Below are positions 1 to 10,772 of a DNA stretch of 64,000 nt, piece after piece. This DNA comes from Pseudevernia furfuracea (lineage: Eukaryota; Ascomycota; Lecanoromycetes; Lecanorales; Parmeliaceae). The first letter of the stretch is position 1, and each line of letters starts with the position of its first letter. The position numbers were made by a program, and so were the translations under genes. The notes below the pieces were generated by a model that was given only the letters and a program-made list of their open reading frames with translations, was not told where the DNA came from and searched no databases. Location of the stretch: assembly GCA_022315425.1 (NCBI GenBank), contig JAIUPT010000015.1, positions 372,001-436,000 of the forward strand. Direction: 5' to 3'.

Positions 1-75
1 AGTAAGCAGTATCAACAGCCACCCGGAGAATAACCCGAGACACCTCGGAAATGTCTCACAATCCACCACCCCCCA

Positions 76-420
76 ATGCCAGAACTGCATAGGCATGGCA
101 ATGACACCTCAGGATACGGGCGAGCGCCACTGAATCCTCACCAAGGCTTCGTAGGAGCTGATTTAGCGCCGCCATATTTCAACAAACGAAGCAGCTCGTC
201 TTCTCCTAGTTCAAGCATCGGCAGACAAGCGGTTTACGGCCATGGCTCGCCTAGAAAGACATACTCCTCAACTTATCATCACAGCAGCCCACGCAAAGAG
301 GAGCCCTCCAGAGCAGAGCAGAGCAGGGCTTTCTACAACATCCGAGCCGAGGGGGGCTTGGTGCAGCTATACACACGATGGAAAGCGAGGATGAGATGGA
401 CATGGTGGATCGGTTTTTAA
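76..420 (+). CDS. Weak candidate hypothetical ORF (114 aa)
   Basis: An open frame of 114 codons from an ATG at 76, with a Ser-rich stretch (around residues 38-48) and a basic, Trp-containing end. I recognise no domain or motif. The same DNA read one base later gives an acidic C-terminal-like ending, so the stretch could instead be the last exon of a gene lying mostly to the left of the window. Coding status is uncertain. Confidence 0.2.
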   Translation: MPELHRHGNDTSGYGRAPLNPHQGFVGADLAPPYFNKRSSSSSPSSSIGRQAVYGHGSPRKTYSSTYHHSSPRKEEPSRAEQSRAFYNIRAEGGLVQLYTRWKARMRWTWWIGF

Positions 421-3248
421 CGAAACCAGTCTCTCAAAAAGAGTCTTATCTCACCCTGCGCCCCGTCTCACACCCCCCTGGACAACGTTGCCCACTTCTT
501 CGCAGGATTATGTAAAAGGACGAGCTCACCAAAAGCCAAAAAAATAAAATAATAAAATAAAAAACCAAAAAACCAAGGCATATCACCCAAGCGTAAGTAT
601 TCTCTTGCCACCGGCGCACCAAATCTCAAAATCGTTAGAATTCAGACCGGGGAGCTAGCCGCAGGACGGCGGTTTTCAACGACCGGCTCCGCCTGGCTGC
701 AACACCAACACCAGCTTCGGTGACTGTTGGAGGGATCTGGAAACCTCAGATAACCCCGTAGCCCATTTTTCTCGGCGTAGCCGATCCCCTCCAGCTCAGC
801 AGCAGCGCCCGCGGTGGGGACCTACCCGTGAAGATTATCCTCCTGTTCCCCCCAACACAAGGCATCGGTTTCTCGATACCCTGCTGAAAACTAGGCCAGT
901 TCCCACACCACTCGACGTGCCGAAGACCGCGCCACCGACACTGCACAAGATGACGGGGACTTGGAGCGCTCACCGCCGGGGGAGGACACTGCGATGCGGG
1001 GGAGAGGTGGTTCTAGCGAGGCGATGGATACCGGTCTCGGTGATGCGCAACGCCGTCCGGATATCTCACCGAAGGGGGGAAGGAAGTTGGGGCAATAATC
1101 CCGGCTGTGAACAAATCCAACGCTGCGGCAGAAGTTTCGGAATTAGTTCTCCGCTCCGGACAGCGGGCGGGCTCAAAGAGGGCAGTGGGGATTCGCGCAC
1201 AGGCTCCCATCACATCTTTTCCTCGTTGGTTTGGAAAATCGGATTCGGTCTCTTTCCCTTGGAAATTTCAGCCCTCCGCCACTGATCTCGCGACTGAACC
1301 CTCCGCCTCCCCTTCCTCCTCCTACTCCTTCCTTCTTTCTTTCCTTACCATCTCCACCACCGCGTGTATCCAGCGACATCAGAGCGCGCAACCCCTTCCT
1401 CGTGGCCAGCCGATTTTACTTCGAAGTTGAGAACGTGGGCCGCCGCGATGACACAGACGACAGCGCGGAATTTGCCGGCGCTAGATGTTGACGGTGAACG
1501 TAGATTAGGTGCGTGGAGAATCAGCGTTGCTGATGGGGGAGTGGTGGGAGTGGAGCGTGGGGTTTTTTTTGGTGATGATGGGGTTTGAGGAGGAGTGGAG
1601 CTTCGGTTTTGAAGAGGAGAGGGAGCGGATGATGGAGCGGGTGGGGGTGGGGGTGGAGAAGGAAGATGGTGAGTGATGGATGGGGTGGAGAGAGGGCTGT
1701 GGAGTAGCTTGATCGGTTGGGGCTTGGAAAGCGTTGTGGGAGGTTTGTGAGTTCAGGCGTTATCTGGCTTGCTTTGATTGATTTGGATTGCTTGTGTTGC
1801 TGATATCGCCGTTTAGCGTTATTGGTTTACCTAGGAAGAGCGAGGAAAGAATGATGGGTGGGTGAGGGAGGGACCGACTGTCTAGAACTTGAACGCGGTT
1901 GTAAGTTGCACAGAATGCCCTGATGTTGACCGGATTCACACAGCTTGGCCGAGCGCTAGCCGAGCGCTGAGTGCGAAAAAATATGCAGAGACCGTTCCCT
2001 AACATTCGCGGTGGGAATTCACGTCAGAGGTTCGAACCCTCGAAGATAGTGAACTATCTTTTTGGTGTTCTTCCTCTTGCTTTCCAACTGCAGCTGCAAC
2101 ATTTGGAAAGAGTTTTCGTGCCTTTTCCCCAAAACTTGTTTAGCGAGGGTGGCGAAACGGCATATTCGACACATCTCGACGGAATTGCGCCAGTAGGACA
2201 GGGTCCAGAGGGGGTCATCATCTTCCACCAAGCTGCTATGACAAACAGGGCGTGTGCTAAATGCTGCACAATGTTGAATGAATATGTAAAGACCAAAGAA
2301 TAAGAAGCAGCGGAGTTTCGAGCAACAAGTCATAATAGCTACTCGTCCTCGAAGCAAAATTACCGTATAGTCATTTCCAGCTCTGTTCATTGGCCTCCTT
2401 TGGCTCTTCAATGGTTCTCTGCTGGTGACTCAAGGATTAAACACTTCTTCCATCTTCTCTGCTTGTTTGCCCAAGCAGTCGAGGCCTACAATGTCGATCA
2501 AGCTCTCTCTACCCGCTCCTGCGAAAATTACATCAAGCGAGTTCGTGCTTCTTCGAGTAAAAGCGTTTTCCCCTCTGACGGTCTGGCTCGGTGAAATACC
2601 CGTACCATGTTCAGAAGGATTATCCGATTCGTTCTACGTATGTACCTTCTTGAACAGCTATTAGTGTTCTCAAATCTTCACGAACGGACCAATGTGGCAA
2701 CATGAGGCTGTACAAAACACGTAAATAGTGGTTGGGCCTTCCCAGCGCCTGGATTTGGAGCCAATAGAGGCCTGAACAGGCGTATTCTCGTTACCCTGGC
2801 GCCAAGAGAACTCCCATGCTTTAGCAGCATAGACCTGGGGTGAAATTTGAAGCTATATACATGCATGTAGGTCTGAGCGGGCGGGACGAAAGAATGCCAT
2901 GACTCTGCGAATCGAATGAAGAGTCAGCCTGAAACAACATGCGATATGCGATATGCGATATGCGAAGTGCGAAGTGCGAAATGCGATATGCGAAATGCGA
3001 AATGCGAAATGCGAAATGCGATATTGAGACCCACTAACCCCCAGTCCAGCTGGTTCGAACTGGGGCGCCACCACCGCGATCGCAAATTCAGTTCTATATC
3101 CGCCGCGAGCGCCGCCGGAAGGATGGTGGTCTTAAGGTTTCCTTCAGAGGCAACATTCGTGGTCAATAATATTGATGGTCGCTGTACTGAACCCATGCGC
3201 GTCTAATCCAGCTCCAGTCAAAGTCGATCACTTTAATTAGTCACCACG
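421..3248. other. Long stretch without a supportable gene
   Basis: About 2.8 kb. It is GC-rich from 620 to 1500 and T/G-rich from 1500 to 1900. A possible gene start lies at 1448 (ATG followed by about 20 codons and a GTGCGT donor-like site), but I could not follow it into a convincing second exon. The short ORFs on both strands have compositional bias and no motif. The only clear structure is the heptamer array near 2939-3025. Confidence 0.5.
2939..3025. repeat. Heptanucleotide tandem repeat (about 12 units)
   Basis: Units of the form ATGCGAT, AGTGCGA and AATGCGA are repeated about 12 times. Most units differ only at two central positions, so the array grew as a 7-mer and later diverged. 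Because 7 is not a multiple of 3, the array translates open in several frames and produces spurious ORFs on both strands. Confidence 0.9.
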
Positions 3249-3872
3249 ATGGCTTCAGCTTTCCTCCAGCTGATCATCTGCTTTCCGTTTCTTTCCTTGG
3301 TCTCCGCACTGCTCTGCAACCCGCAAACCCAAAGGCGAAGCTTGGCCCCGGCGGAAACCGGCAACACATCAACAAAAAGCGAGCAGCTGACGCTCGCCAT
3401 ACCTCCACGTTCGGTAACGTGTCTGGCCGGCTGTGGGAATCCCAACTTAACGGACTGCGCCTTCATTCTCAACGACATACTGCTCCGGGAGGAAAGCGTG
3501 TTCGAAGGGCTATCGTTCTCGCTCGACTCCTACAGGACCGCGGCAGGCGATCAAGCCCTATCTCAGTGGCGGCACGGCGAATGCCAGGTTTCCGTCAACG
3601 GCAAGCTGGGTGAGACGCAAAGCCTGAGATTGTTCGACATCGCCCTCACGGCGAATCGGATAATTGCGGTTTGTAATTCGAGGGGGGTGTCACATGCCAA
3701 AGGGGGCACGAGTCTGATAGGCGACGTGATGAAAGGTTTCTTCGTCAACGTCGAGGGTTATCCGCTGGGCGACAGCAGCGTGGCTGTGAACTTCACGAGT
3801 GTTGATCCGCGGCCGGCGACCGGGGTTTCCAAAGGCGCACCGGAATCTCGGCAGGGGCGCGAGTCTCTCTGA
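3249..3872 (+). CDS. Putative secreted cysteine-containing protein
   Basis: A single-exon frame of 207 codons from the ATG at 3249. The first ~20 residues form a classic signal peptide (short polar start, then the hydrophobic run LQLIICFPFLSLVSALL). The mature part has about six cysteines: near the new N-terminus, in the CLAGCGNPNLTDC cluster, in GECQVSV and in AVCNSRG. The layout DC...ILND...W..GECQVSV...AVC is common in small fungal secreted proteins of unknown function. An N-glycosylation sequon (NLT) precedes the third cysteine of the cluster. No catalytic motif is visible. It is likely extracellular, possibly wall-associated or effector-like; the role is inference. It stands alone, and the next gene (NLR) is on the opposite strand. 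The C-terminal ~25 residues are low-complexity and may not be conserved. Confidence 0.6.
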   Translation: MASAFLQLIICFPFLSLVSALLCNPQTQRRSLAPAETGNTSTKSEQLTLAIPPRSVTCLAGCGNPNLTDCAFILNDILLREESVFEGLSFSLDSYRTAAGDQALSQWRHGECQVSVNGKLGETQSLRLFDIALTANRIIAVCNSRGVSHAKGGTSLIGDVMKGFFVNVEGYPLGDSSVAVNFTSVDPRPATGVSKGAPESRQGRESL

Positions 3873-4828
3873 CATGCCAAGGCTGTGGAGATCGGCGACC
3901 CGTTGACGGGCGTGTTCTCGCGTGTCCAACCATGCTGTCATCACTTCAAACCTCACCTTCAATCGGCAACAGTTTGCATCGACGTCATTGACCAGATCGT
4001 CCTTTGTATCTAGAACCGAGTAAGAGAAAGCACACTTGGCTTTGCGAACGCCACAGACGTGGACCTTGAAAACCGAGAAACCAAGATTGGCAGTATGGAA
4101 AATGCGCGCCATGGCCCCAGAAACGATGGCCGTAGCATGACAGACACTTTGGGCTGCTTGATATAGCGCAAAGGGCGGGAAAAAAGCGCTCAGCAATGTT
4201 TGATTCGTGAAGAGGTCAAGGCTGGGATCTGGAGGGGGTTAATATGATTGGGCAGCGACGACGGAATCGAACAATGGATAGCAGATCTAGGTAGCGAGAC
4301 CAAGGAAATGATGCAATCCTTTAGTTCCCCAAGGCTGCCGCATACTAGAAGTAATCTCGGGAGTCGAAGGAGGAAATGTGGTGGGCTCTGGTACCTGAAG
4401 CTTTCTGATGTGTTCAACATCGGTACCGGCAAAGTCGTGGTTGGTGGTGCTTAGGGCTTCGAGACCGTAGTTCGCGGGCAGGAGCGATGTGTTTGAGATT
4501 ATGTTATTGTGCAAATGGGTGAGGGCCATTGGGATGCGGAGAGCTTGAATGTTTCGTTGCTAAATGCTTCTGCATGTACAAGGGACAGAGAGATATACAT
4601 GACCAGCGCATACCCTATCCAACCTGATCCTGTGACGGTACCAACGGAACCCAGCCGGTACACTCCAACAAAGGAAACGCAAGAACAAAACATCAAGTCT
4701 GCATAGGAACGATCCACATATCCCATCACTCATCAATGGCGCGGTTGGCTTCTCATGCAAGCCAACGAAAGATCTCCGAGTAGTGACGCCAGAAGTCCGT
4801 TGGGTTTGTTGGAATCTAATCGGAGATA
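3873..4828. other. Intergenic, no supportable gene
   Basis: The convergent spacer between the secreted-protein gene and the NLR locus. A minus-strand frame at 3690-4196 has an even spread of cysteines but overlaps the secreted-protein gene antisense and has no recognisable motif. Nothing else stands out. Confidence 0.5.
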
Positions 4829-7800
4829 CTAGGCGTTTCCGCGTTTCGATGAAGACGGTCTCGATTCTTGGAGTTGAGTCTTCGGCCAGAGTTTCCACCT
4901 TCTCCTGATTGAGATCTCTTCACCCTCCGGATGTGGTTGTTCCTGGGGCTTGACAAGCCTTTCGGAGACGGTCGTCGAGACATTTGCGCTTTGATATTGA
5001 AGCCGCTCGAGATCTTTTTTCCATAGTTCTAGTTCAGTGTCTGGCACGCCTGCTCTCGAGCCGACCTCTAGTGCTTCGACTGTCAGTTGTATACCTTTCT
5101 CTGGCTGACCCACGTTGCCATATTCAACAGCGACGCTGCACATTACATAAAGGGTTTCAGGATGGCCCTCGCCGAAAAATTTTGAGCACTTCTTTAGGTT
5201 ATTCTGAAACGTCTCCAAAGCGACCTGATGTTGCCCCGAAACACTATACGCGCGTGCCAGAAAGTATTCTGAATCCAGTACAGCGTAATTATCTTCATCG
5301 AGGTTCTCTTTCCTTCCTGCTCGCGCTTTCTCGAGTAGATCAATGGCTTCTTCATTTCGGCCTAATGCACTATACACTCTTGCAACATCCTCTAAAGCAT
5401 ATAGATAGCTGTTATTTTTCTCGTCTAGCGACTTCTCGCAAATTGCCAAGCATTTTTCAACAAGCTCCAGAGCTTCCTGCTTCCGGCCCAATTCTCTGTA
5501 TGCCCAGGCGAGTTGACCCAGAATGCACAAGGTCAGGTCATCTGCTGGGCCGACTGCCCGAATGCTTACATCTACACTACCCTGGAGCAAGTCCGAGGCT
5601 TTCTGGTACTCAGACAAGTTATTGAGTATTATCGCGAGTTGATATGATAGTCGGCATGTTTCGTAGCACTCATCGCCGAGGAACTTTCTGCTGTATTCGA
5701 GGGCTCGCTCTGAAAGCATTAAGGCATCTTTATATGGAAAGTCCAGGTATATAGAGCTAATTTCGCACAATATTGCTACCCTATCCAAAGAGACATCGTC
5801 CTCTATGAAAAGATGATCGACTTGTCCAATGCCTATACAATGACGCAAATGGACCTTCAATTGCCTATTCAGGTGGTACATGGAATGGTTATATGCCAGT
5901 GCCAGTGTCGAAACAGTGATATTCCACCATTTCAAATGCACTTCCTGGTCCAGCGAGTCCCGAATCCAAGAGTGCACCAAAGGATGCAGCGAAATACGAT
6001 TGTCTGGTCCGCTGACATGTATGAGCGAATAGCTCGATAGAAGTTGTATGGCCTCATTGAACCCCAGGGAGTCCCAGCTCGAAAGTCGCCGATCTCGAAT
6101 CATACCAAGCAGGTTGGACGCCCACCATGGGTATTTCTTGGTATAGTCAAAATTCTAGTCAAAATTCTCCCACGCGGATCGAAACATACCCTCCGTAATG
6201 TCATCAAAGTGGCAAAACCCAAAAAGTGTCAGAAGTTCGAGGGCGTTGGCGGCAGCAATGTCTGTTGGATTCTTCGCAAGCTCCTTGATGGAGTCCACTG
6301 ATATTTCCCACGTTGTATAGACGGTATACTTGTAATCTGAGGCCGCCTGCCCTGGTTGACTGCTCAGTAGCTTCTTGCGATGGCGCTTGTAAATATCGAG
6401 ATAGCCCTCTAGAGTGCATGTCCTCTGACGAATCGAAGCCCCAGCATGACCCATTGCAAGAGCTAGGTACCCTAGAGTTTGAACGATGGGTTGAGCAACA
6501 CCCCGCAGATCCTCATCCTCGCTAGGAAGATCCGCAGATCTCAACAGGAGGGTAATGGCCTCGTGGCTTTCCATTTCATGCAGCATTTTCGACCCAACCG
6601 TAGCATGACACTTGCAATCAGGATTTCGACTCGTGACGATGATCGTACCGCGATTTCCTACCGGGAAGATCTGGGAGATGTTCCAAGATGGATCATCAGC
6701 ATTGTCCAGAATCAGCAGCCAAGGTTCCAGCGAATTGGCGAGGCATCTCTTGAAGTCTTCCATGTTTTCTCCTACTTTGCACACTCGGGCCATCTTCGAG
6801 CATGCTTGTTCAGCAATGTCGGCACTGCTGATATCGACAAAGAAAACCCCCCAAAACCTGGGCATTAATCAGCAAGCCACGATATGGAATAAAATTTGCA
6901 GAACAACGTTATAACGTTGCCATACCTCTCTCTATGATCACTTGCAAATTTCAAGGCTATCTGAGTCTTGCCGGACCCTCCAAGGCCGTATAGAACGAAT
7001 CTCCTTTGCGGGCTTGGTGCAGAAGGATCTTTTGACGGAAGACAGCTTTTGCGAAGCTCGCAACATACATCATCACGGCCAGTGAAATATGGGCTAACAT
7101 CAAAAGGGAGCTCAAAATGCTTGTTACGGAATTTCGGGAGTGAACCTAGTCATAGAGTCATTGTTTGAACCAGCCTTAGACTCCGGCCCAAGACGAAAGT
7201 ACATTGAGTGATGAGAGTACTTCAGTTGACCGACAAGATACATGAAAGGAAATATTACAAAAAAGTAAGCGGCAATTATAGCATCGCAATCGACCTATGA
7301 GCGACAGCGTCTTCGACATCGTGCTCACGTACCATCTGGAGCGGGCAAAGATTTGTCCTTCTCTTTCAACATCCGATTCACCCTCTTCTCCAGCTTCTTG
7401 TAAGTCTCATCAGTTCGCGCGTCAAATTTACACATGTCCTGATGGTTTGCATTCACTGGTTGCGAGTCTTCATTTTCCAGTTCCAGAAGCGCGGAATGTT
7501 TTTCAACAATCTGATAGAGCAATCAGTCGCAAGGACCAAGGAATCCAGATCTCTCATACTTACGAGGCCTGAGAAATAACGAATTGGTTTAGTTTCGTAG
7601 AAGGTCATGATACGCATACTGGGAGCTTGGAATTTGAACTCTGAAGTGAGTCTCATCAATTCGTCGCTGTTGTTTTGCAAAGCCCTAATAAGTTTAGATT
7701 CGGGTTTATGCATGACTCCTGTAGCGACATTGGCCAGTATCTTCCCGTAATTGGCCTTGTCGCTCCCTCGATGGGGTGTGCCAAAGAAAACAAGTCCAAG

Positions 7801-8355
7801 GGTGTGGTCTCTTATTGTTTGGTACTGTGGTTCCGTGTGCGCCCAAACAAGAGCCTGTTTGACGATGATACCACCTAAAGAATGCGCAATGAAGATAATA
7901 GGCCGCTTCGATTCCTACATGATCAAGAGGGTCAACAGCATCATTCCGCTACGCAACGTACGCAGATCGAAGTTGCCTTTACGACTGATAAGGAGAATGA
8001 TGCCTTACATCATCTGTCTCGCGCTCATCGATCAAGCTACCCAGTAGGCCTTTGGCGTGATCCCATACGCCAGCAGTAGTGTTACCAAATACCGCATCCG
8101 CGTTGTAGCCATAACTCATAACTCTTGCCCCTTCGACATCAAGCGGTAGAGAGTCCTGAAGCCAGAAATGGTTGCTTGTGGAGTGCTTCCAAGTATTTAT
8201 AGGGTCCCCATTGAGTCCGTGGACTGCGATGATACTGGATAGACAAAAGGAAATCAGCCACGACACATACACCTCCTATAGGTAGAACGCTTACTCGACG
8301 ATGAAGGAATCAGGCTGTGTGGTCCCAGGCTGCGGATACAAGATGTCCAGACCCA
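4829..8355 (-). pseudogene. NLR-type receptor: alpha/beta-hydrolase, NB-ARC, TPR; interrupted by a stop
   Basis: A minus-strand gene of six exons and about 1000 codons. Exon 1 (ATG at 8355) and exons 2-3 encode an alpha/beta-hydrolase domain of the SERAC1/DUF676 type: IIAVHGLNGDP, then the nucleophile elbow AHSLGG, then FFGTPHRG. A linker leads to NB-ARC with P-loop GLGGSGKT (around residue 310), Walker B WLLILDNADD, RNBS-B-like IIVTSRN and the GLPLA-like LGYLALAMG. A winged-helix segment (LLTLFGFCHFDD) and about five TPRs (residues ~600-900) follow, then a basic Ser-rich tail. Such STAND proteins act in fungal non-self recognition and regulated cell death: nucleotide-dependent oligomerisation activates the N-terminal enzyme (family knowledge). 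An in-frame TAG at 6157-6155 cuts the protein after about 563 codons. The next 441 codons remain open in the same frame, so the break looks recent. A shortened hydrolase-NB-ARC product is conceivable. The start is moderately certain; upstream exons were not resolved. Confidence 0.85.
6144..6167. repeat. 12-bp tandem duplication creating the NLR stop codon
   Basis: The 12-mer TAGTCAAAATTC occurs twice, head to tail (6144-6155 and 6156-6167). Read on the minus strand the junction spells the codon TAG; one copy alone reads W-E-N-F-D-Y-T-K straight through. Twelve bases keep the frame, so the only damage is the stop itself. Confidence 0.95.
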
Positions 8356-9527
8356 TATTCTTACGGCGCAAGTCTAGGGGTTCCACCCTCTCAAACGCTA
8401 GCAATTATGCGCGTTCAAAATTGTGAATCTTTGTAGAGCTGCGTAGTCACCTAATGATGTGTAAACGAGACCGGGCCTTTGAGGTTCGAAGTTCCATGGG
8501 AGCTGAGGCCATTTGGGCAAGGCTATGTGATTGAGCCGCAGCATGGTGTGCTGCATTTCACGAGCTAGCGCCTTGACCAACCAAACCAAAGGATTGGACA
8601 AATGACTAAGCAGTGGACCATACACAATGCAGACCACCCACCCACCGTGTTATTCTATGGATTCCCGGATTATTCTATGGAGGGGTAGTGCTACTATTCC
8701 AAGCATAATCGTAGTCGCGGTTTTATGCAAATAGTAGAGTAAGAAGCAGAGATGAGTATTCAGTTAAAATACCACTCTAGATCGCGTTTAAAATACCTAG
8801 TAGTAACTATTGGACGAGGGAGTGAAATAGCAGGTCTAGAGTTGCTATTTACTACCGAAAACTACTATTTCGGTGGCAAATGGTGTGGCTGAGTAGGGCT
8901 GCAGGGGTCAAATAGTTACTATCTGCAATAGCAATAGTAACGTTGAAAGCCACTAATCATGCAGGCAAGGGCACTGCACGGGCTTTTATGCATACCATAC
9001 ATGCACTTCAACTCGCAGCGGCGCTTTTCGTATGACCGTTGCTAAGACGGGTTCTGACTTGTTCGAACTTGTGCGTGAGCAGGATGTGCAAAGATCTCGT
9101 AGATGAGACGGTACTTGAGAGTATGGGTGCTTGACAGGGGCAGGTGGAGGAATGCGTGGAGGTTGAGGCTGCAAACTCGGGGAAGGGTCTGAATGAATGG
9201 TGGGGCTGAAGATCCGTCCAATGGTAGGAGTGTTTAGAGGGACAAGGGTGGGAGGTGTGAAGGTACAGTTCCAAGATGCTGAGTACGTACTCTACCTCTC
9301 TTCCGGCTACACCGGTGCTCGGCTCCTCACCTTCAGCCTTTGCTGACATGCATTTGATGATGCATATAGCAACGCAAAAAGTGCTCTTCTCACGTGCAGA
9401 AAGTCTGTCGATCAATCGACAGGGTAGCGCCACCATTCTCACCACCGTGCTAAAACTTCCTCCACTCCTTCCTTGATCATTGAATTCGCGTGAACAATCG
9501 CTGGTCTGGCACGTCCCAAGTCACATC
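8356..9527. other. Divergent intergenic region with AT-rich inverted repeats
   Basis: The spacer between the divergent NLR locus and the membrane-protein gene. From about 8640 to 8960 it is AT-rich with many TAGTA/TACTA words. TAGTAACTATT (around 8809) has an inverted counterpart AATAGTTACTA (around 8918), as in a decayed MITE-like element. The rest presumably holds both promoters. No gene is supported. Confidence 0.5.
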
Positions 9528-10772
9528 ATGTCGCCTTTCGACGATACGGGCAGAATACACAAGCGGCCTTTGCTGGTCTGTGGGGCTTTCAATCATGTGC
9601 GTGGCTTGACTGAAAATAGACCAGATATCCAACTCCGTCCTCTTTGGCATTTGTCTAGCAAGCGTGGGTGTTCGATACTACGTCCGGTTTTTCATACAGA
9701 AACAATTGTCAATCGACGATGGGATTCTACTGTTTGGGGTTCTATGCCTGATCACAGCCATAGTATTGCTGTACAACTTCGTCGACGACTTGTTCCTAGT
9801 CGAGGCACTGGAAGGAAACACGATCCCGGCCAATCTGCCGGTAGACTTCCTTCAGCGTGTCTCCGATTTCGAAAGATTGGTTGTTGGTGCTCTTGTACTG
9901 ACATGGTGTGCTATCATCTCCGTGAAGTTCAGCTATCTGTTCTTATTCAGAAAGCTTATTGATCGACTTCGTCCTATGGTCATTTACTGGTGGGTTGCTG
10001 TGGTATTCAATGCGTTGATTTCGATTTATGGAATCATCATCTATGCCGGTATACGCCCGTGGTATTGTACCACTAATTCAGGTACTTCTACAATTCTTGC
10101 TTTGACCCATCCCTTTGCTTTGGGAATAATGACTGATGGGATTGGTTCAGTGGAGTGTTTGCAGGGAAACGGCCTAGACAAATCATTTGCTTTCGCAATC
10201 AGCCAGATGGTTCTCGATATCTTTGGCGATCTCTTGAGTAAGTTTCATAGAATTTAACGTTTCATGACTGATCCCTCCCCGCAGTATTGTTCATTCCCTT
10301 CCACCTCATCTGGAGGATCAAAGTCCGATTGTCGCAAAAGCTCGTCTTAGCGTCAACCCTCTGCCTCATCGTCCTAACTATCATGTGCACAATAATTCGC
10401 GTCGCGGGTGTTCGCACGAGCTCCAGCGATTCCTCCTTAGACACCGTCTGGCAGACATACTGGCAGTACATCACTGCCAACATCGCGCTGACCATGACAG
10501 CGGCCACAGCTTTCCGAACGTTCTACATCTCCAGACATCAAGACAGACCAGCGCAGAGACAGGAGTCCAACAAGTCTTGGCTTAGTAGGACTTGGCGATT
10601 CTTCAAATCGGTGCTGAGACGGCGGTCATGGCAAGGGAAAAGCAGCGCACTGCTGCAGACTGGTGAAGGCTCCAGTAATCGAGAAATGGAACTGCCATGG
10701 ATCGAAGAGCGCGCCACCATGACTGGCATGCGGACTTTCATCAACCGGCAAGGAGAATCCGATGAAGAATAG
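9528..10772 (+). CDS. Rhodopsin-like (SAT4-type) integral membrane protein
   Basis: A spliced gene for a seven-helix fungal membrane protein of the Rhodopsin/SAT4 family (PF20684-type, unknown ligand). Helix 1 (VLFGICLASVGVRYYVRF) is followed by the family-typical QLSIDDGILLFG. Further hydrophobic helices follow, and the motif QGNGLDKSFAFAISQMVLDI leads into IPFHLIW, the usual order for this family. Introns inferred: about 9576-9624 (GTCTGT...CCAG), 10081-10148 (GTACTT...TTCAG) and about 10240-10283 (GTAAGT...GCAG). The C-terminal ~100 residues are cytosolic, basic and Ser-rich. The ATG at 9528 is chosen because it gives an in-frame lead into helix 1; the first intron is the least certain. 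Family members lie in the plasma membrane and their function is generally unknown. Some resemble the PTH11-like receptor class, but no CFEM domain is present here. Confidence 0.75.

Noticed and set aside
2020..2050. tRNA T-arm-like GAGG-TTCGAAC-CCTC
   Set aside because: The fifth stem pair fails and no acceptor or D/anticodon arms can be formed with flanking sequence on either strand.
2939..3025. CRISPR-like array
   Set aside because: Units are contiguous 7-mers without spacers, and the genome is eukaryotic.
3040..3070. Second GGTTCGAAC motif suggesting a tRNA
   Set aside because: It is only a local palindrome (CAGCTGGTTCGAACTGG); no cloverleaf can be drawn.
2924..3206. ORFs on both strands over the heptamer array
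   Set aside because: They are translations of a 7-bp repeat that stays open in several frames.
3690..4196. Minus-strand 168-codon ORF antisense to the secreted-protein gene
   Set aside because: Non-ATG or late start, overlap with a better gene, and no recognisable domain.
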